A stretch of 64,000 bases of DNA from a candidate division NC10 bacterium CSP1-5 (lineage in GTDB: Bacteria > Methylomirabilota > Methylomirabilia > Methylomirabilales > CSP1-5): NCBI GenBank assembly GCA_001443495.1, contig LDXR01000004.1, forward strand, positions 98,295 to 162,294, written 5' to 3'. The position numbers were made by a program, and so were the translations under genes. Under the pieces are notes generated by a model. The model made no database searches. It had not been told where the DNA came from and worked only from the letters and a program-made list of their open reading frames with translations. This document shows positions 29,400 to 38,675 of this stretch, in pieces (the stretch's first letter is position 1; each line of letters begins with the position of its first letter).

Positions 29400-31054
29400 G
29401 GCTTTTTCTCTGTGGTTTCTGGGCCGGGCCGCTCGCCCGGAATGTTCAGTCGCATGCGGTACAGCGTAGTGCGCGCCGTCAGGTAGAGGGTCTTGCCATC
29501 CTCATCGCCCCAGGCCATGTTGTGAATATGCTTGGGGGCAATGATCGTGCCCAGGTGTTTGCCCGCGGGTGAGATCACCCACAGTCCGCCAGGGCCAGAG
29601 ACGTAGAGATTGCCCTGCTGATCCACTTTCACTCCGTCAATCGCGTCTTCGCCACGGGCAGTGGTCATATCAAAGAAGACTCTGCCATTCGACACGGCTC
29701 CATCAGCATTCGCCTCGTAGCGCATGACGACCTTTTTCTTCTCGTCCCAATTGCCGACGTACAGGTATTTCTCGTCGGGGGAAAGCGCAATGCCATTGGG
29801 ACCGCTCAATTCCTTGCTGATTACCTGAAGTTTGCCCTTGTAGAGCGAGTAGACTCCGCTGAAGGGCAGTTCCTTGCGCGGATCGGCGGAAAACTTCGGC
29901 AGCCCGAACGGCGGGTCGGTGAAATAAAGTGTCCCATCGGACTTGTAGACGAGGTCGTTCGGGCTGTTGAGCCGCTTGCCCTCGTACCGGTCGACCAGCA
30001 CCGTCGCCGTCCCATCCTTCTCAAGACGGATGACGCGGCGATTACCGTGTTCATTGATGGTGAGCCGACCCTCGCGATCCAGCGTCAGTCCGTTCGATCC
30101 GGGCTGGCCATATTCGGCGATGTCGGCGCCGGCATACCCGCTCTTCTCTCTGAACGGCGAGAGCTGTCCGTCCTTGGTGTATTTGTAGATGACGTTGCTG
30201 TTCGGATCGCTGAAGAGCAGGTAGCTGCCGTTGGGAATCCAGACCGGGCCTTCGGTGAACTTGAAGCCCTCGGCCAACTTGAAGATCTTTGGGTTCGGCC
30301 CCACGATGGCGTCCATTGCGGGATCCTTCCTGATGACCTCGACGTTCACCTCATGGGGGGTGACTGCGATCGGCACCGTACTTCCCTTGGAGAACTCGAG
30401 CTTTGCCAGGCGCATCCAGATGAAGTTCGTCGGCGGGTTCGAAATTGGCCCGTTCATGCCGAACACGGCGAGCTGGATCTTCTGGCCCGGCCGTACGTCG
30501 CGACCGATGATCAGGCGGTTCGAGGCGTTCCAGCCCTTCACCACGGACCCACCGCTCTGTCCGGCCTGCCGTGGTAACTCACCATCCACCCAGACCTCGG
30601 CGTAGTCGTCCACGGATGTCTCGAACACGACCGTGGACCCTGTGGAATCGAACTGTCCGATCCGCTCGGGGATGGTGATATTGATCCGGTACCAGTTAAA
30701 GGACAGCCGGCCAGCGCCGCGGCGCTTGTCCAGCGTTGTGGGATCCAGCACCTCCCATCGCGAATCATCGAAGTCTGCCCCGCCCGCATGGGGAGTGTAG
30801 TCGTACGTCTTAATTGTCTTCCCTGTGGGCTGGCCGTCCGGTCCCGGCGCCTTGAAATCCACCTCGATGATCTTCGTGTCACTGTAACGCCACTCGCCTT
30901 TGATCAGGCGCACGCCTTCCTTCGTGGTCAAATCGATAGTCGCCTCGGGCTGGCCCGTGGGGACCTCTTGGAGGGCGTGTACCCCGGAACCAGTGGTCCC
31001 GAGGATCAACGCGACCGCGATTGCCGCAACGAGATGAGGCGTGCGCCCAGTCAT
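29396..31054 (-). CDS. Secreted SMP-30/gluconolactonase with extra N-terminal domain
   Basis: A 552-residue relative of the downstream gene. After a signal peptide (AIAVALILGTTGSGVHA) comes a beta-sandwich-like region of about 200 residues (residues 35-235, containing FNWYRINITIPERIGQFDST and DDYAEVWVDGEL). It resembles the sugar-binding jelly-roll modules of glycosidases. The C-terminal propeller repeats the set FTEGPVWIPNGSYLLFSDPN, NSPNDLVYKSDGTLYFTDPP and GPNGIALSPDEKYLYVGNW. Both domains are exported, so a periplasmic lactonase with a carbohydrate-binding front is likely. It overlaps its neighbours by four bases on each side. Confidence 0.85.
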   Translation of the reverse strand: MTGRTPHLVAAIAVALILGTTGSGVHALQEVPTGQPEATIDLTTKEGVRLIKGEWRYSDTKIIEVDFKAPGPDGQPTGKTIKTYDYTPHAGGADFDDSRWEVLDPTTLDKRRGAGRLSFNWYRINITIPERIGQFDSTGSTVVFETSVDDYAEVWVDGELPRQAGQSGGSVVKGWNASNRLIIGRDVRPGQKIQLAVFGMNGPISNPPTNFIWMRLAKLEFSKGSTVPIAVTPHEVNVEVIRKDPAMDAIVGPNPKIFKLAEGFKFTEGPVWIPNGSYLLFSDPNSNVIYKYTKDGQLSPFREKSGYAGADIAEYGQPGSNGLTLDREGRLTINEHGNRRVIRLEKDGTATVLVDRYEGKRLNSPNDLVYKSDGTLYFTDPPFGLPKFSADPRKELPFSGVYSLYKGKLQVISKELSGPNGIALSPDEKYLYVGNWDEKKKVVMRYEANADGAVSNGRVFFDMTTARGEDAIDGVKVDQQGNLYVSGPGGLWVISPAGKHLGTIIAPKHIHNMAWGDEDGKTLYLTARTTLYRMRLNIPGERPGPETTEKKP

Positions 31055-31962
31055 TTGCCTTCTCCGGCGGGCGAGATGGGCTTGACGACGAAATAGAGGA
31101 AGGGCCCCTGGACCTCAGTGAACCAGTGAGGGACCCCGTTCGGGATGATGATCACGTCGCCCTTGGCGAGACGCCGCGTCTCGCCGCCCTGGATCGAAGG
31201 CCCGCGAATCTGGCCGGGCTCGGTGGTCTTAGCATCGACGAGCGTTCCACCGGTGACGAAGGTGGCGGAACCCTCGAGCACATAGATGACGTCGGTCTCC
31301 CAGTTGTGTATCTCGGCCATCCCCGGCGTATCGCGACGGCTCGCATGCACCATGTAATTCCGAGTGGCATGCATCATGTATTCGCCGTTGCCGATCAGCA
31401 CGGCTCCCTTGGAAAACGCCTCCGCCATTTTCTTGCTGTCAATGTAGGTGACCGCCGAAGAAGATTGCGTCCCGGCTGAACCTGTGGCACGAGCCGTGAG
31501 GGCACTGGCCCCCGCGATGGCAATCTCCTCGTCCAGCGAGGGGGTTTCCCCGCTCACGCCGATGGCGCCGATGACCTTTCCCTCAAAGAGGATCGGGATG
31601 CCACCCTGGAGTGGGGTGGCGCCGACAAGCCCTAACGCCGCGATGCGTCCGTCGCGGATCTGATCCTCGAACACCTTACTCGGCCGCCGGAAGATCGCCG
31701 CCGTTCGTGCCTTGCCGATCCCCACGTCCACGCTCGCTACCTGGGTGTCGTCGAGGCGCTCCAGGAGGATCAGGCTGCCGCCATCATCGACAACGGCGAT
31801 GACGACCTTTGCATTTTTCTTCTTTGCCTCGGCCTCAGCGGCTGCCGCGATCTTTTTCGCCCCGTCGAGCGTCAGGGCCTTCTTGGTGATTACCTGGGCC
31901 TGTGTCGTCGCGGCTACCGTGAGCACGGCGAGCCCCAGGGCAACAGTCTTCCAGGAGATCAT
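31051..31962 (-). CDS. Secreted HbpS/GlcG-like heme-binding domain fused to a cupin
   Basis: A 303-residue protein with a signal peptide (VALGLAVLTVAATTQAQ). The first half is a DUF336/GlcG-HbpS domain (DGAKKIAAAAEAEAKKKNAK, then VVIAVVDDGGSLILLERLDD and GGIPILFEGKVIGAIGVSG). The second half is a cupin (WETDVIYVLEGSATFVTGG, then RLAKGDVIIIPNGVPHWFTE) that keeps the metal His and Glu positions. The start at 31962 has GGAGGGTC upstream. It overlaps the SMP-30 gene by four bases and lies below a DM13-like secreted gene. HbpS-type domains bind heme or act in redox sensing; what the fused cupin binds is unknown. Confidence 0.85.
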   Translation of the reverse strand: MISWKTVALGLAVLTVAATTQAQVITKKALTLDGAKKIAAAAEAEAKKKNAKVVIAVVDDGGSLILLERLDDTQVASVDVGIGKARTAAIFRRPSKVFEDQIRDGRIAALGLVGATPLQGGIPILFEGKVIGAIGVSGETPSLDEEIAIAGASALTARATGSAGTQSSSAVTYIDSKKMAEAFSKGAVLIGNGEYMMHATRNYMVHASRRDTPGMAEIHNWETDVIYVLEGSATFVTGGTLVDAKTTEPGQIRGPSIQGGETRRLAKGDVIIIPNGVPHWFTEVQGPFLYFVVKPISPAGEGK

Positions 31963-32006
31963 GACCCTTCCTCCGTCTGGTGGATCGATTACGTTGCGTT
32001 CTGCAG

Positions 32007-32423
32007 TCACTTGCCGTGGGCCTTGACCGGCTTGTCGAAGGGTGCCTCACCGAGCACGACTTCCGCCCATGCGCACCACATCTGCACCTTGGCGATGTCC
32101 TGCACGTACGCCGGTATGGTGATGGTCGTGGTTATCTTGTCGTCCTTCAGCTTGAGCCTGTCGAGGAGGTACACGGTTCCCTTGGAATCGATCAGTTGCC
32201 AGTGAGGGTCTGGGGAGCCCGGGACCTTGAAGTCCTTGGACAGGGTCAGGATGTGCTTGCCGCCCTTCACCTCGTGCGTGACTGTCCCGCCGTTGACCTC
32301 CTTGCCCTTGAAGGGCTTGGTGGTCTCGGCGGCGAAGCTGGCGGTGGCGGTCAACAACCCTAGTGTGACTAGCGTGGACAGCAGGGTGATTCCGATCGAG
32401 CGGGCCTGACGAACCGTACGCAT
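32007..32423 (-). CDS. Small secreted DM13-like protein
   Basis: A 138-residue protein with a signal peptide (ITLLSTLVTLGLLTATASFA). The mature part reads FKGKEVNGGTVTHEVKGGKH, then ILTLSKDFKVPGSPDPHWQL. It looks like a DM13 or related electron-transfer beta sandwich with the GTV..V..G...L.L...F.V pattern. A conserved cysteine is present in VQMWCAWAEVVLGEAPF. The start has AAGAGGAG upstream. It heads the lactonase gene group, 44 bases before the HbpS-cupin gene. The DM13 assignment is tentative. Confidence 0.6.
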   Translation of the reverse strand: MRTVRQARSIGITLLSTLVTLGLLTATASFAAETTKPFKGKEVNGGTVTHEVKGGKHILTLSKDFKVPGSPDPHWQLIDSKGTVYLLDRLKLKDDKITTTITIPAYVQDIAKVQMWCAWAEVVLGEAPFDKPVKAHGK

Positions 32424-32687
32424 GACGCATTCTCCTCTTGAAGTGTCGTTCTTGGGAGGCATCTGCCGTCGAGATATCTTCCGTTCACTGGATTAGATTC
32501 CGCATAGGGGGAAAAGGATTCAAGGGATTGTGAACCGATCGCGGGCGGGCCGAGGGGGTAAGAGGGCTTGCGGTTCCTTTGGAGTCGAAAGCGGGGCCCT
32601 CGAGGCTTTGCGTGCCGCAAAGGCAAATACTTACGATGTGGACACCGGGGATGTTTCCAGGATCAGGGCCTGAGGAGGGGGGCATGA

Positions 32688-33494
32688 CTAACTGTAGCCG
32701 CAACGGAAGATGCAGCGCTTGTCGTTATGATGATGCAGCTTTGCGCAGATCGCTCCACGGGGCCCGATTGAGCGCAGGTACGTCTCCGCCGCTAACAGCA
32801 TCCCGATCGGGGGCGCCGTGAAGTAGATCCATAGGGCCTGCCAGAGCTGCGCCGGGAGGGCTGATCCAAAGGTGCGCGCGGGGTTCATGCTCATTCCGGA
32901 GATGGGGGCCTCTGCGATGATGTATATCGCCACGAGGACCCCGGCAAAAAGTCCTGTGTGCCGGGCCAGGCTCTCAGTGTTGGTGGTCACCAGGACGGCG
33001 AACATGAGGACGAAGGAGATCGCGACTTCAGCCAGGAATGCGATGGCCGGTCCACCTGGGCCCGGGATCGTGGCGACATACAGGACGGGCGGATTGGCGA
33101 ACGATTGACCGAGGGCTAGAGTGACGAGCAAGACCCCAGCCACCCCTCCGGCAAATTGCGCAGCGATGTAGAACAGGGCATCCCAGGGTTCGATCTTTCC
33201 GAGCCGAAAGAAGGTCAAGGTGACCGATGGGTTGATATGGGCCCCCGACTGCTTACCCCAGGGCGAGTAGATGATCCCGATGGCGGTGAGCCCCATCGCT
33301 GTCCCCATCAGGATGCGCCGTAGGAAGGGGTCGGCGATGGCCTGGTGGGCAGGCGAGCCCGGGTATTCGAGGATGGTGCCGAAGGTGCCGGCCGAGATCA
33401 TGAACATGCCGAGCCCGGCAGCCTCCATTACATACTCGGGCCAGTGGCGTCTCAAGGCATCAAGCATGCGGCCACTCCACCGATTGGTTGCCAT
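32688..33494 (-). CDS. Aquaporin-family (MIP) channel
   Basis: A 268-residue six-helix channel. The first pore loop is HINPSVT, with NPS in place of NPA, and the second is SMNPARTFGSA. NPS in loop B is found in some prokaryotic aquaporins. The C-terminal tail carries CAKLHHHNDKRCIFRCGY, a His/Cys-rich segment seen in close relatives. It may conduct water, glycerol or other small neutral solutes. It follows the glucose-dehydrogenase-like gene by four bases, so it is in the same operon and may take part in polyol or sugar transport. Confidence 0.85.
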   Translation of the reverse strand: MATNRWSGRMLDALRRHWPEYVMEAAGLGMFMISAGTFGTILEYPGSPAHQAIADPFLRRILMGTAMGLTAIGIIYSPWGKQSGAHINPSVTLTFFRLGKIEPWDALFYIAAQFAGGVAGVLLVTLALGQSFANPPVLYVATIPGPGGPAIAFLAEVAISFVLMFAVLVTTNTESLARHTGLFAGVLVAIYIIAEAPISGMSMNPARTFGSALPAQLWQALWIYFTAPPIGMLLAAETYLRSIGPRGAICAKLHHHNDKRCIFRCGYS

Positions 33495-33498
33495 CCAG

Positions 33499-34602
33499 CT
33501 AGTCCTTGGCCACGTTCACGAAGACCTTGATGGCGTTCTTCTCTTCGATCAGGAGTCGCATCATTTCCTTATAGTTCTCCAGCCCGTTTACAGGATGCGT
33601 GAGTAACTTAGACAGCCATCCGGGGTACTCGAGCTCGGCCTGCGAGAGGTCTTTGGCGCCCAGCTCGAAGTATTCGCGGTTGGCATTCACACTGCCGACG
33701 GCCGCCTTGTTGCCGAGGACGAAGCCCAGGTTGATCTTGTCGGCGGGGATTTCCACCTTTCGGTCGCCGCCCGTGACGCTGAGCATCACGAGGACGCCGT
33801 TCTTCGCAAGCACCTCCATGGCCTCAAACACCAGAGGCGAGAATCCCGTTCCCTCGAGAATGAGGTCGAAGGAGCCGAACTTCACCGCCGCCTGCGTGAG
33901 CGTCACGTCCTGAGTGCTCACATACGGGGCCCCGATCTTCTCCACCAACTGTGCGTTCACGTAGGGGGGGCGGGTGCGCCCGAGGGCGACGACCTCAAGC
34001 CCACGCAGCCTGAGGAGCATGGTGGCGATGAGCCCCAGCGGCCCTGTGCCCAACACGGCAGCGCGGCGTGGTTGCCACACCTTGAGCCGCCGCTGGATCT
34101 CGTACGCCTGCACGATACCCTTCTCGGCCACGCTGGTCGGCTCCATCAGCACCCCGACGTGCTGCAGTCCCTGCGGCACCTTGACGATGTATTCCGGCTC
34201 GTCGACATAGTACTCGGTCAGAAAGCCGTGACGCAGGTTGATGCCGCGCTCGAAGTAGGTGTCGTCGGTGGTCATGTCGTAGGTGCCGATCCGATCGTAG
34301 ATGCTCGAGCCCGGCCGTCGGACGGTGGCCGCCACGTAATCGCCGGGTCGGAGCTCCGTGACCTTGGGCCCCACGGCCTCCACGCGACCGAAGCTCTCGT
34401 GCCCGAGAATCAGGAAGTCGTCGCCAGGAGGGGCCTGGCCATACTCTGCGGCGTTGATCTCTTTGTCTGTCCCATCCACACCGACCTGCAGCACCTTCAC
34501 GAGGACACCCCGCCCATTGGGGATGTCCTGGACCGAGGGCTTTGGCACTTCCCTGAGGTGGATACTCCCGGCTTTGCCGGGATGAACGGCAATGGCTTTC
34601 AT
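33499..34602 (-). CDS. Zinc-type alcohol/glucose dehydrogenase (MDR family)
   Basis: A 367-residue medium-chain dehydrogenase. The catalytic zinc region has [21 protein letters not shown] and EPTSVAEKG, typical of archaeal-type glucose 1-dehydrogenases, where the usual catalytic Cys is replaced by Asp. The Rossmann motif is [20 protein letters not shown]. The glucose-dehydrogenase signature GTDKEI supports NAD(P)-dependent oxidation of glucose or galactose to the lactone. The two secreted lactonases downstream could use a lactone product, but they are periplasmic, whereas this protein has no signal peptide. Confidence 0.85.
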   Translation of the reverse strand: MKAIAVHPGKAGSIHLREVPKPSVQDIPNGRGVLVKVLQVGVDGTDKEINAAEYGQAPPGDDFLILGHESFGRVEAVGPKVTELRPGDYVAATVRRPGSSIYDRIGTYDMTTDDTYFERGINLRHGFLTEYYVDEPEYIVKVPQGLQHVGVLMEPTSVAEKGIVQAYEIQRRLKVWQPRRAAVLGTGPLGLIATMLLRLRGLEVVALGRTRPPYVNAQLVEKIGAPYVSTQDVTLTQAAVKFGSFDLILEGTGFSPLVFEAMEVLAKNGVLVMLSVTGGDRKVEIPADKINLGFVLGNKAAVGSVNANREYFELGAKDLSQAELEYPGWLSKLLTHPVNGLENYKEMMRLLIEEKNAIKVFVNVAKD

Positions 34603-34790
34603 GGTGTGCCTCCTCCTACCGTGTGTTCACAGGGAGCCGATCTCTCCGCCAGTGGATGGTCTTCGCGTTCATGATGAGATTGTCGCTGAAGGAAAGACCC
34701 TTGACTTCACCTGCGAATTAGACGCGGTTGGGGAGGGAAGAGATGCACGGAGTTTGACCCGAGGGGGCAACCGCGGTGCATCAGAGAGGC

Positions 34791-35072
34791 CTACCGACCC
34801 CGGCGGCCTTTCTGGGTCCGCTCCCGGAGGAACCGGCGCACACGGCGTTCCAGTTCGGCAGGGATGCTTTCGTAGCGCAGGGATCGGGTGACGTGGACGG
34901 TTTTCTTGTATGTATTCAAAAAGGCCACACAATCCGAGCAAAGACGGAGATGGTCTTCGAAGGCCGAGGCGGTGCCTCGGTCCAGCTCCCCTGTCAGATA
35001 GTCCAGAAGCAGGTCCGTAATCTCTCGACAAATCGCGGACTGTGCTCGCCCGACAATGCTGCGTCTCGCCAC
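34791..35072 (-). CDS. Small zf-HC2 anti-sigma factor
   Basis: A 93-residue protein with CREITDLLLDYLTGELDRGT, then FEDHLRLCSDCVAFL, carrying the H-x3-C-x2-C zinc-binding anti-sigma pattern. It has no transmembrane helix, so it is probably a soluble anti-sigma. It starts 10 bases after the sigma gene stop, which fits an operon partner. Mode of release is unknown, though the Cys-rich zinc site is often redox-sensitive. Confidence 0.8.
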   Translation of the reverse strand: MARRSIVGRAQSAICREITDLLLDYLTGELDRGTASAFEDHLRLCSDCVAFLNTYKKTVHVTRSLRYESIPAELERRVRRFLRERTQKGRRGR

Positions 35073-35082
35073 GTCATGCTCC

Positions 35083-35769
35083 CTAAAAGGGTGAGTGCCC
35101 GAGCGTAACCGCCAACCTCCCCCGCAGGAAGAGACGCGCCCGATGCAGGCGGATCTTGACCGCGGGCACGCTCAGTCCGAGGGCCTGGCCGATCTCACGA
35201 TTCGGAACGCCTTCCAGATCGCTCAGCATCACCACTGCCTTATCGACCGGGCGGAGCTGATCGAGCGCCTGCCGGAGGATGCCGTGTAGCTCCTTACTCG
35301 CGAGGAGTTTCTCAGTGTCCTGCGACCAATCGACCACCGACCCCGCGCCGCCGAGATGATGGCCGTCCGGTTCGTACTTGGGCAGATAGTCTTCGTAGGA
35401 AACCTCTTTCGTCCTCTTGCGGCGGCGGAGCCTGGTGAGGGCTGCGTTCGTGGCGAGGCGGTACAGCCACGTCGAAAACGCTGCCTCCCCTCGAAACGTC
35501 TTTGCCTTTTCGTATAGCGTCAGGAATACCTCTTGTACGACCTCTTCCGCCTCCGCTTCATTGCCGACGAGCGCGATGGCCTGCCGATAGACCCTGGAGC
35601 AATAGCGCCGGTAAAGGGCTTCGAGCGCCTGCGCATCTTTGGCCTTGACACGCTCGACGAGCGAGCCCTCTTCCTCGGCGGGCTGTCGGGCCGGCGCTTG
35701 GGGTGGAACGCCCCTCTCGGCTCCTTGCGGGCCCCGCCCCGCCGCCCTTCTCTTCGTGTTAACGGCCAT
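35083..35769 (-). CDS. ECF-family RNA polymerase sigma factor
   Basis: A 228-residue sigma factor. Region 2 carries LYRRYCSRVYRQAIALVGNE, then AEEVVQEVFLTLYEKA and FSTWLYRLATNAALTRLRRR. Region 4 carries LRPVDKAVVMLSDLEGVPNR, then EIGQALGLSVPAVKIRLHRA. The N-terminal 40 residues are Arg/Ala-rich and unusual. An anti-sigma gene follows directly. Both are minus strand, divergent from nothing nearby. Confidence 0.9.
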   Translation of the reverse strand: MAVNTKRRAAGRGPQGAERGVPPQAPARQPAEEEGSLVERVKAKDAQALEALYRRYCSRVYRQAIALVGNEAEAEEVVQEVFLTLYEKAKTFRGEAAFSTWLYRLATNAALTRLRRRKRTKEVSYEDYLPKYEPDGHHLGGAGSVVDWSQDTEKLLASKELHGILRQALDQLRPVDKAVVMLSDLEGVPNREIGQALGLSVPAVKIRLHRARLFLRGRLAVTLGHSPF

Positions 35770-35997
35770 GGCCCCTAAGTCCTTTAGATGCTTGAGACAC
35801 GGTAATGGATATCAACCTACAGCACGAAAACGTCGCGTGGGGCCGGTGGGGAGAGGTCAGTTTCCCGATCGCGTTTCCCCTCGACGACACGACAGACTAT
35901 TCGCGCGGGGTCTCGCCTGTCAAGGCAAAACCTCCGAATCCTGCTACAGCAGAGTACCTCCACGGTCTATTGAAGAAGACCATGGGGCGGCGTCGGA

Positions 35998-37203
35998 TTA
36001 GGTTCTCGGAGGAACTCGGAGGAATAGGGAGAGAGAGCCCGCGGCCAGGGCCGTCGCGCTGATCGCACCCAGGCTCAGGGAGAGGCCGGTGGCATCGCTC
36101 AGGAGGCCGGCGAGGAACGGGGCGGCCGCCCCGGTCGCCATGACGACGGTGTAGTAAAGGGCGTAGCCACGAGAGCGCCCCTGGGGGGCCACGAGTTCCG
36201 GAACGGTGCCGTAGAGCACGGAAGACGTTCCATTCAGGACGAGCCCGACCAACGGGATGACGAAAAAAATCGCGGCGGAGGAGAGGGGGAGCAGGGCGAG
36301 GATCAGGGCTCCTGTGAGGATCTCCGTTCCGAGGATCATTGGGACAATCCCACACCGATCCGCCAGGACCCCGCACAGGAACTTCCCCACCGCTCCTCCG
36401 GCGAAAAGGAGGGTGAAGACCAGACCGATTTCTTCCGGTCCCATGCCTTTTTGCACGAGGAGGAACGGCAGGAACGTCAGGAAGGACGTCCTGGTGGAGT
36501 CGTCGAGCATCCCGATCAGCGTCAGGCGACGGAAGCGCCGCCGATCGAGGATGCCCCACCCCTGCGACGGGTTTGCGGGGCGCGGCTGGATCAGTGTGGG
36601 CGGGGTCGTCCCCCGCTTCGCGAGATACAACCCAAGGACCCCGCCCGTCGTCACGGCGAAGAGTCCCAGGACGACAAAACCTCCCCGCCATCCCCAGGAG
36701 GCGGCCAGGACCCCGATCAGGCCGGGAAGGATGACCTTGCCCAGGTCGCCGGAGAAATTATAGGTGCCCAGCGCCGTGCGACGCCCGGCCGACTGGTATG
36801 CGTGGGAGACCAGCGACGAGGCCAGGGGATGCTGAACCCCTGATCCGCCCCCCGCGAGTGTGAGCAGCCAGACGAGGAAGGCGTACGAGATGACGAGGGC
36901 CGTCGCCACCAAGCTGAGCCCGAGGAGGGCGGTGCCGGCACTCAGGATCAGGATCTCGCCCGCCCGCTCCGCCAGGAACGAAGCGGGGATCTGCATGCCG
37001 CTCAGCGCCCACGTGTACGCCGTCTTGAGCAGTCCGACCTGAGCGAAGGAGAGCTGAAGGTCGAGGGCGATCAGCGGGAAGAGGACGTAGAGGGCGTTGG
37101 CGCACCCGTCGTGAAGCAGATGGATGCTACAGCAGAGCGCAAGGGTCTCGACCCGGCCTGGACTGGCGGGTGCCTCTTCCAGGGAGGGCGAATGATCCGT
37201 CAT
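35998..37203 (-). CDS. MFS transporter
   Basis: A 401-residue polytopic protein with twelve predicted helices. The N-half contains LCCSIHLLHDGCANALYVLF, typical of fosmidomycin-resistance-like MFS members. GSGVQHPLASSLVSH is near the middle, and the C-half carries GVLADRCGIVPMILGTEI. Substrate is unknown; members of this group export antibiotics or organic acids. I chose the ATG at 37203 because the upstream frame has a non-family extension, although the ribosome site is weak. Confidence 0.83.
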   Translation of the reverse strand: MTDHSPSLEEAPASPGRVETLALCCSIHLLHDGCANALYVLFPLIALDLQLSFAQVGLLKTAYTWALSGMQIPASFLAERAGEILILSAGTALLGLSLVATALVISYAFLVWLLTLAGGGSGVQHPLASSLVSHAYQSAGRRTALGTYNFSGDLGKVILPGLIGVLAASWGWRGGFVVLGLFAVTTGGVLGLYLAKRGTTPPTLIQPRPANPSQGWGILDRRRFRRLTLIGMLDDSTRTSFLTFLPFLLVQKGMGPEEIGLVFTLLFAGGAVGKFLCGVLADRCGIVPMILGTEILTGALILALLPLSSAAIFFVIPLVGLVLNGTSSVLYGTVPELVAPQGRSRGYALYYTVVMATGAAAPFLAGLLSDATGLSLSLGAISATALAAGSLSLFLRVPPRT

Positions 37204-37429
37204 GGCAAGGGAAGGATGCGGGAAAAGCTGGTGCCGGTCAAGGCAGAAGTATCGACGACGATGACGCCTGATGTTCGGGTCAGGGGCATGCTCGGGCAGC
37301 CCGCGGTGACCGCCGGTGAGGTTGATCGCCTGGCATATTTCTTGCTGCCTTCCGTCATTCAATGCGTGAGTGGTTCGACGGGGCTCACCACCGAGGTGGC
37401 ATCGAAGGCCTGCCATGAGGGATCATCGA

Positions 37430-38155
37430 ATGGAGCGCTATGAGAACAAGCGGCGCTGGCCACGCTTTGCCGCCTACCTCCCCGTCCAGTGCACGGTCTT
37501 GGATCCCGGGAAAGCCGACCACAGGCAAGTCACCGGCATGACGCTCAACATTGGGGGTGGCGGAATTGCCCTCTTACTGGGCGAGACCCTCGCCCTCGGG
37601 ATTCCAATCATGATCACACTTGGCCGTGAGGAACCGATCCGGGGACACGTCGTTTGGACTGACCGGCGTATGCTGACCTTCCTCAAGACCGCCGTCCCAC
37701 ACGGAGTGGCCTTCGAGAAGCCGGTTGATGCGTCTTGGGTCCAGCAATGGGTCTCTCAGGGCAGGAGGCGGGCGCATGTCCGGGCCCCCGTTCTCCTGGA
37801 TGTGGAGTTCACTCCGGCGGGCACGGGGGCTCATGGAACCTGTTTCAATCTGAGCCAGGGTGGGATGTTCATCGCGACGGAGCACCCGTCGCCGCCGGGG
37901 ACCGAGGTCATACTCCGCTTCGCCCTGCCGAGCGTGGCCGCCCCCCTTTCGGTCCGGGGGCGGGTTGCGTGGATATCCGGGCAGGACAGAGAGGCGAGTG
38001 CCGTCACCGGGATGGGGGTGCAGTTCCTCGATCTCAACCCGATGGATACTGCCGTGATCGGCACCTTCGTTGACCGTCTTCGCCCCGATGTATCCGCGCC
38101 GGACGCATCCCCACGCCTTCGCAGCGCCCGGGGTTCACGCCGTGCTCGTCGATAG
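37430..38155 (+). CDS. Protein with two PilZ domains
   Basis: A 241-residue protein. The first PilZ unit has RRWPRFAAYLPVQCTV and NIGGGGIALLL; the second has RRRAHVRAPVLLDVEF and NLSQGGMFIATEHPS, with R-x3-R and (D/N)-x-(S/G)-x2-G c-di-GMP motifs in both, the first less strict. Tandem PilZ domains usually bind c-di-GMP in the cytoplasm and modulate motility, polysaccharide or secretion. The ATG at 37430 has GAGGGAT at good spacing. The C-terminal tail is Arg/Pro-rich. Confidence 0.85.
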   Translation: MERYENKRRWPRFAAYLPVQCTVLDPGKADHRQVTGMTLNIGGGGIALLLGETLALGIPIMITLGREEPIRGHVVWTDRRMLTFLKTAVPHGVAFEKPVDASWVQQWVSQGRRRAHVRAPVLLDVEFTPAGTGAHGTCFNLSQGGMFIATEHPSPPGTEVILRFALPSVAAPLSVRGRVAWISGQDREASAVTGMGVQFLDLNPMDTAVIGTFVDRLRPDVSAPDASPRLRSARGSRRARR

Positions 38156-38295
38156 TCCCTGCGGGTATCGCTCTGGCGATGGCCTGCGTATCCGAGGACG
38201 TTCGGGCCGGGAAAGGGTCCTGCACGCGGCACGATTCTTGCTCGAATAATCGGAGAAATGATGACTGGACGTGGCCTAAGCAGGCCGGGAGGCTT

Positions 38296-38550
38296 ATGAT
38301 GCGTGGAAATAGCAAACTGTGGAGGGGAGCACTGATCGTCTGCGTCGCGGTCTCCCTTCTCTTTTCCTCCGGCTGCGCCCTCTTCTTGGTGGGCGCGGGA
38401 GGGGCGGGCGGCTACCTCATCAGAAAAGGTGAGGAGGGAGATGCCCCGAGCAAGAAGGAGACCTCCAAGGGGTCGTCGTTACGTAACGAAGTTGACCTGA
38501 AGGTGGCCTCCGCTTCGCAGGGGGAAGCGGGGCAGGGAGACACCCGATGA
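38296..38550 (+). CDS. Small lipoprotein of unknown function
   Basis: An 84-residue protein with a lipoprotein signal, MMRGNSKLWRGALIVCVAVS, then LLFSSGC (lipobox cysteine about residue 27). The mature part is a Gly-rich stretch (GAGGAGGYLIRKG) then a charged, disordered tail. The GTG/ATG context has GGGAGG upstream. Its TGA overlaps the ATG of the next small gene, so the two are translationally coupled. No family is recognised. Confidence 0.6.
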   Translation: MMRGNSKLWRGALIVCVAVSLLFSSGCALFLVGAGGAGGYLIRKGEEGDAPSKKETSKGSSLRNEVDLKVASASQGEAGQGDTR

Positions 38551-38675
38551 GAAGGACGGTTTCCATTCTCATTGTGTTGCTCTTGATACTCTTGGCAGGA
38601 TGCGCGACCTTCCGGGGGATGGCGGAGGATACCGAGAACCTCGGTCGGGGAATCAAGAAGACGGTCTCTGAATAG
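38547..38675 (+). CDS. Entericidin-like small lipoprotein
   Basis: A 42-residue gene below the usual size cut. It reads MRRTVSILIVLLLILLAGCA, then TFRGMAEDTENLGRGIKKTV before SE and TAG. The lipobox LAGC, the mature start and the (D/N)x(L/G)GRGIKK pattern match the entericidin A/B family. Entericidins are small membrane-anchored envelope lipoproteins with stress or toxin-antitoxin roles in enterobacteria. It overlaps the upstream lipoprotein stop by four bases. Confidence 0.82.
   Translation: MRRTVSILIVLLLILLAGCATFRGMAEDTENLGRGIKKTVSE

Noticed and set aside
37111-37443. Plus-strand frame between the MFS and PilZ genes
   Set aside because: No ribosome site, no family motif and overlap with the MFS N-terminus in the opposite strand.
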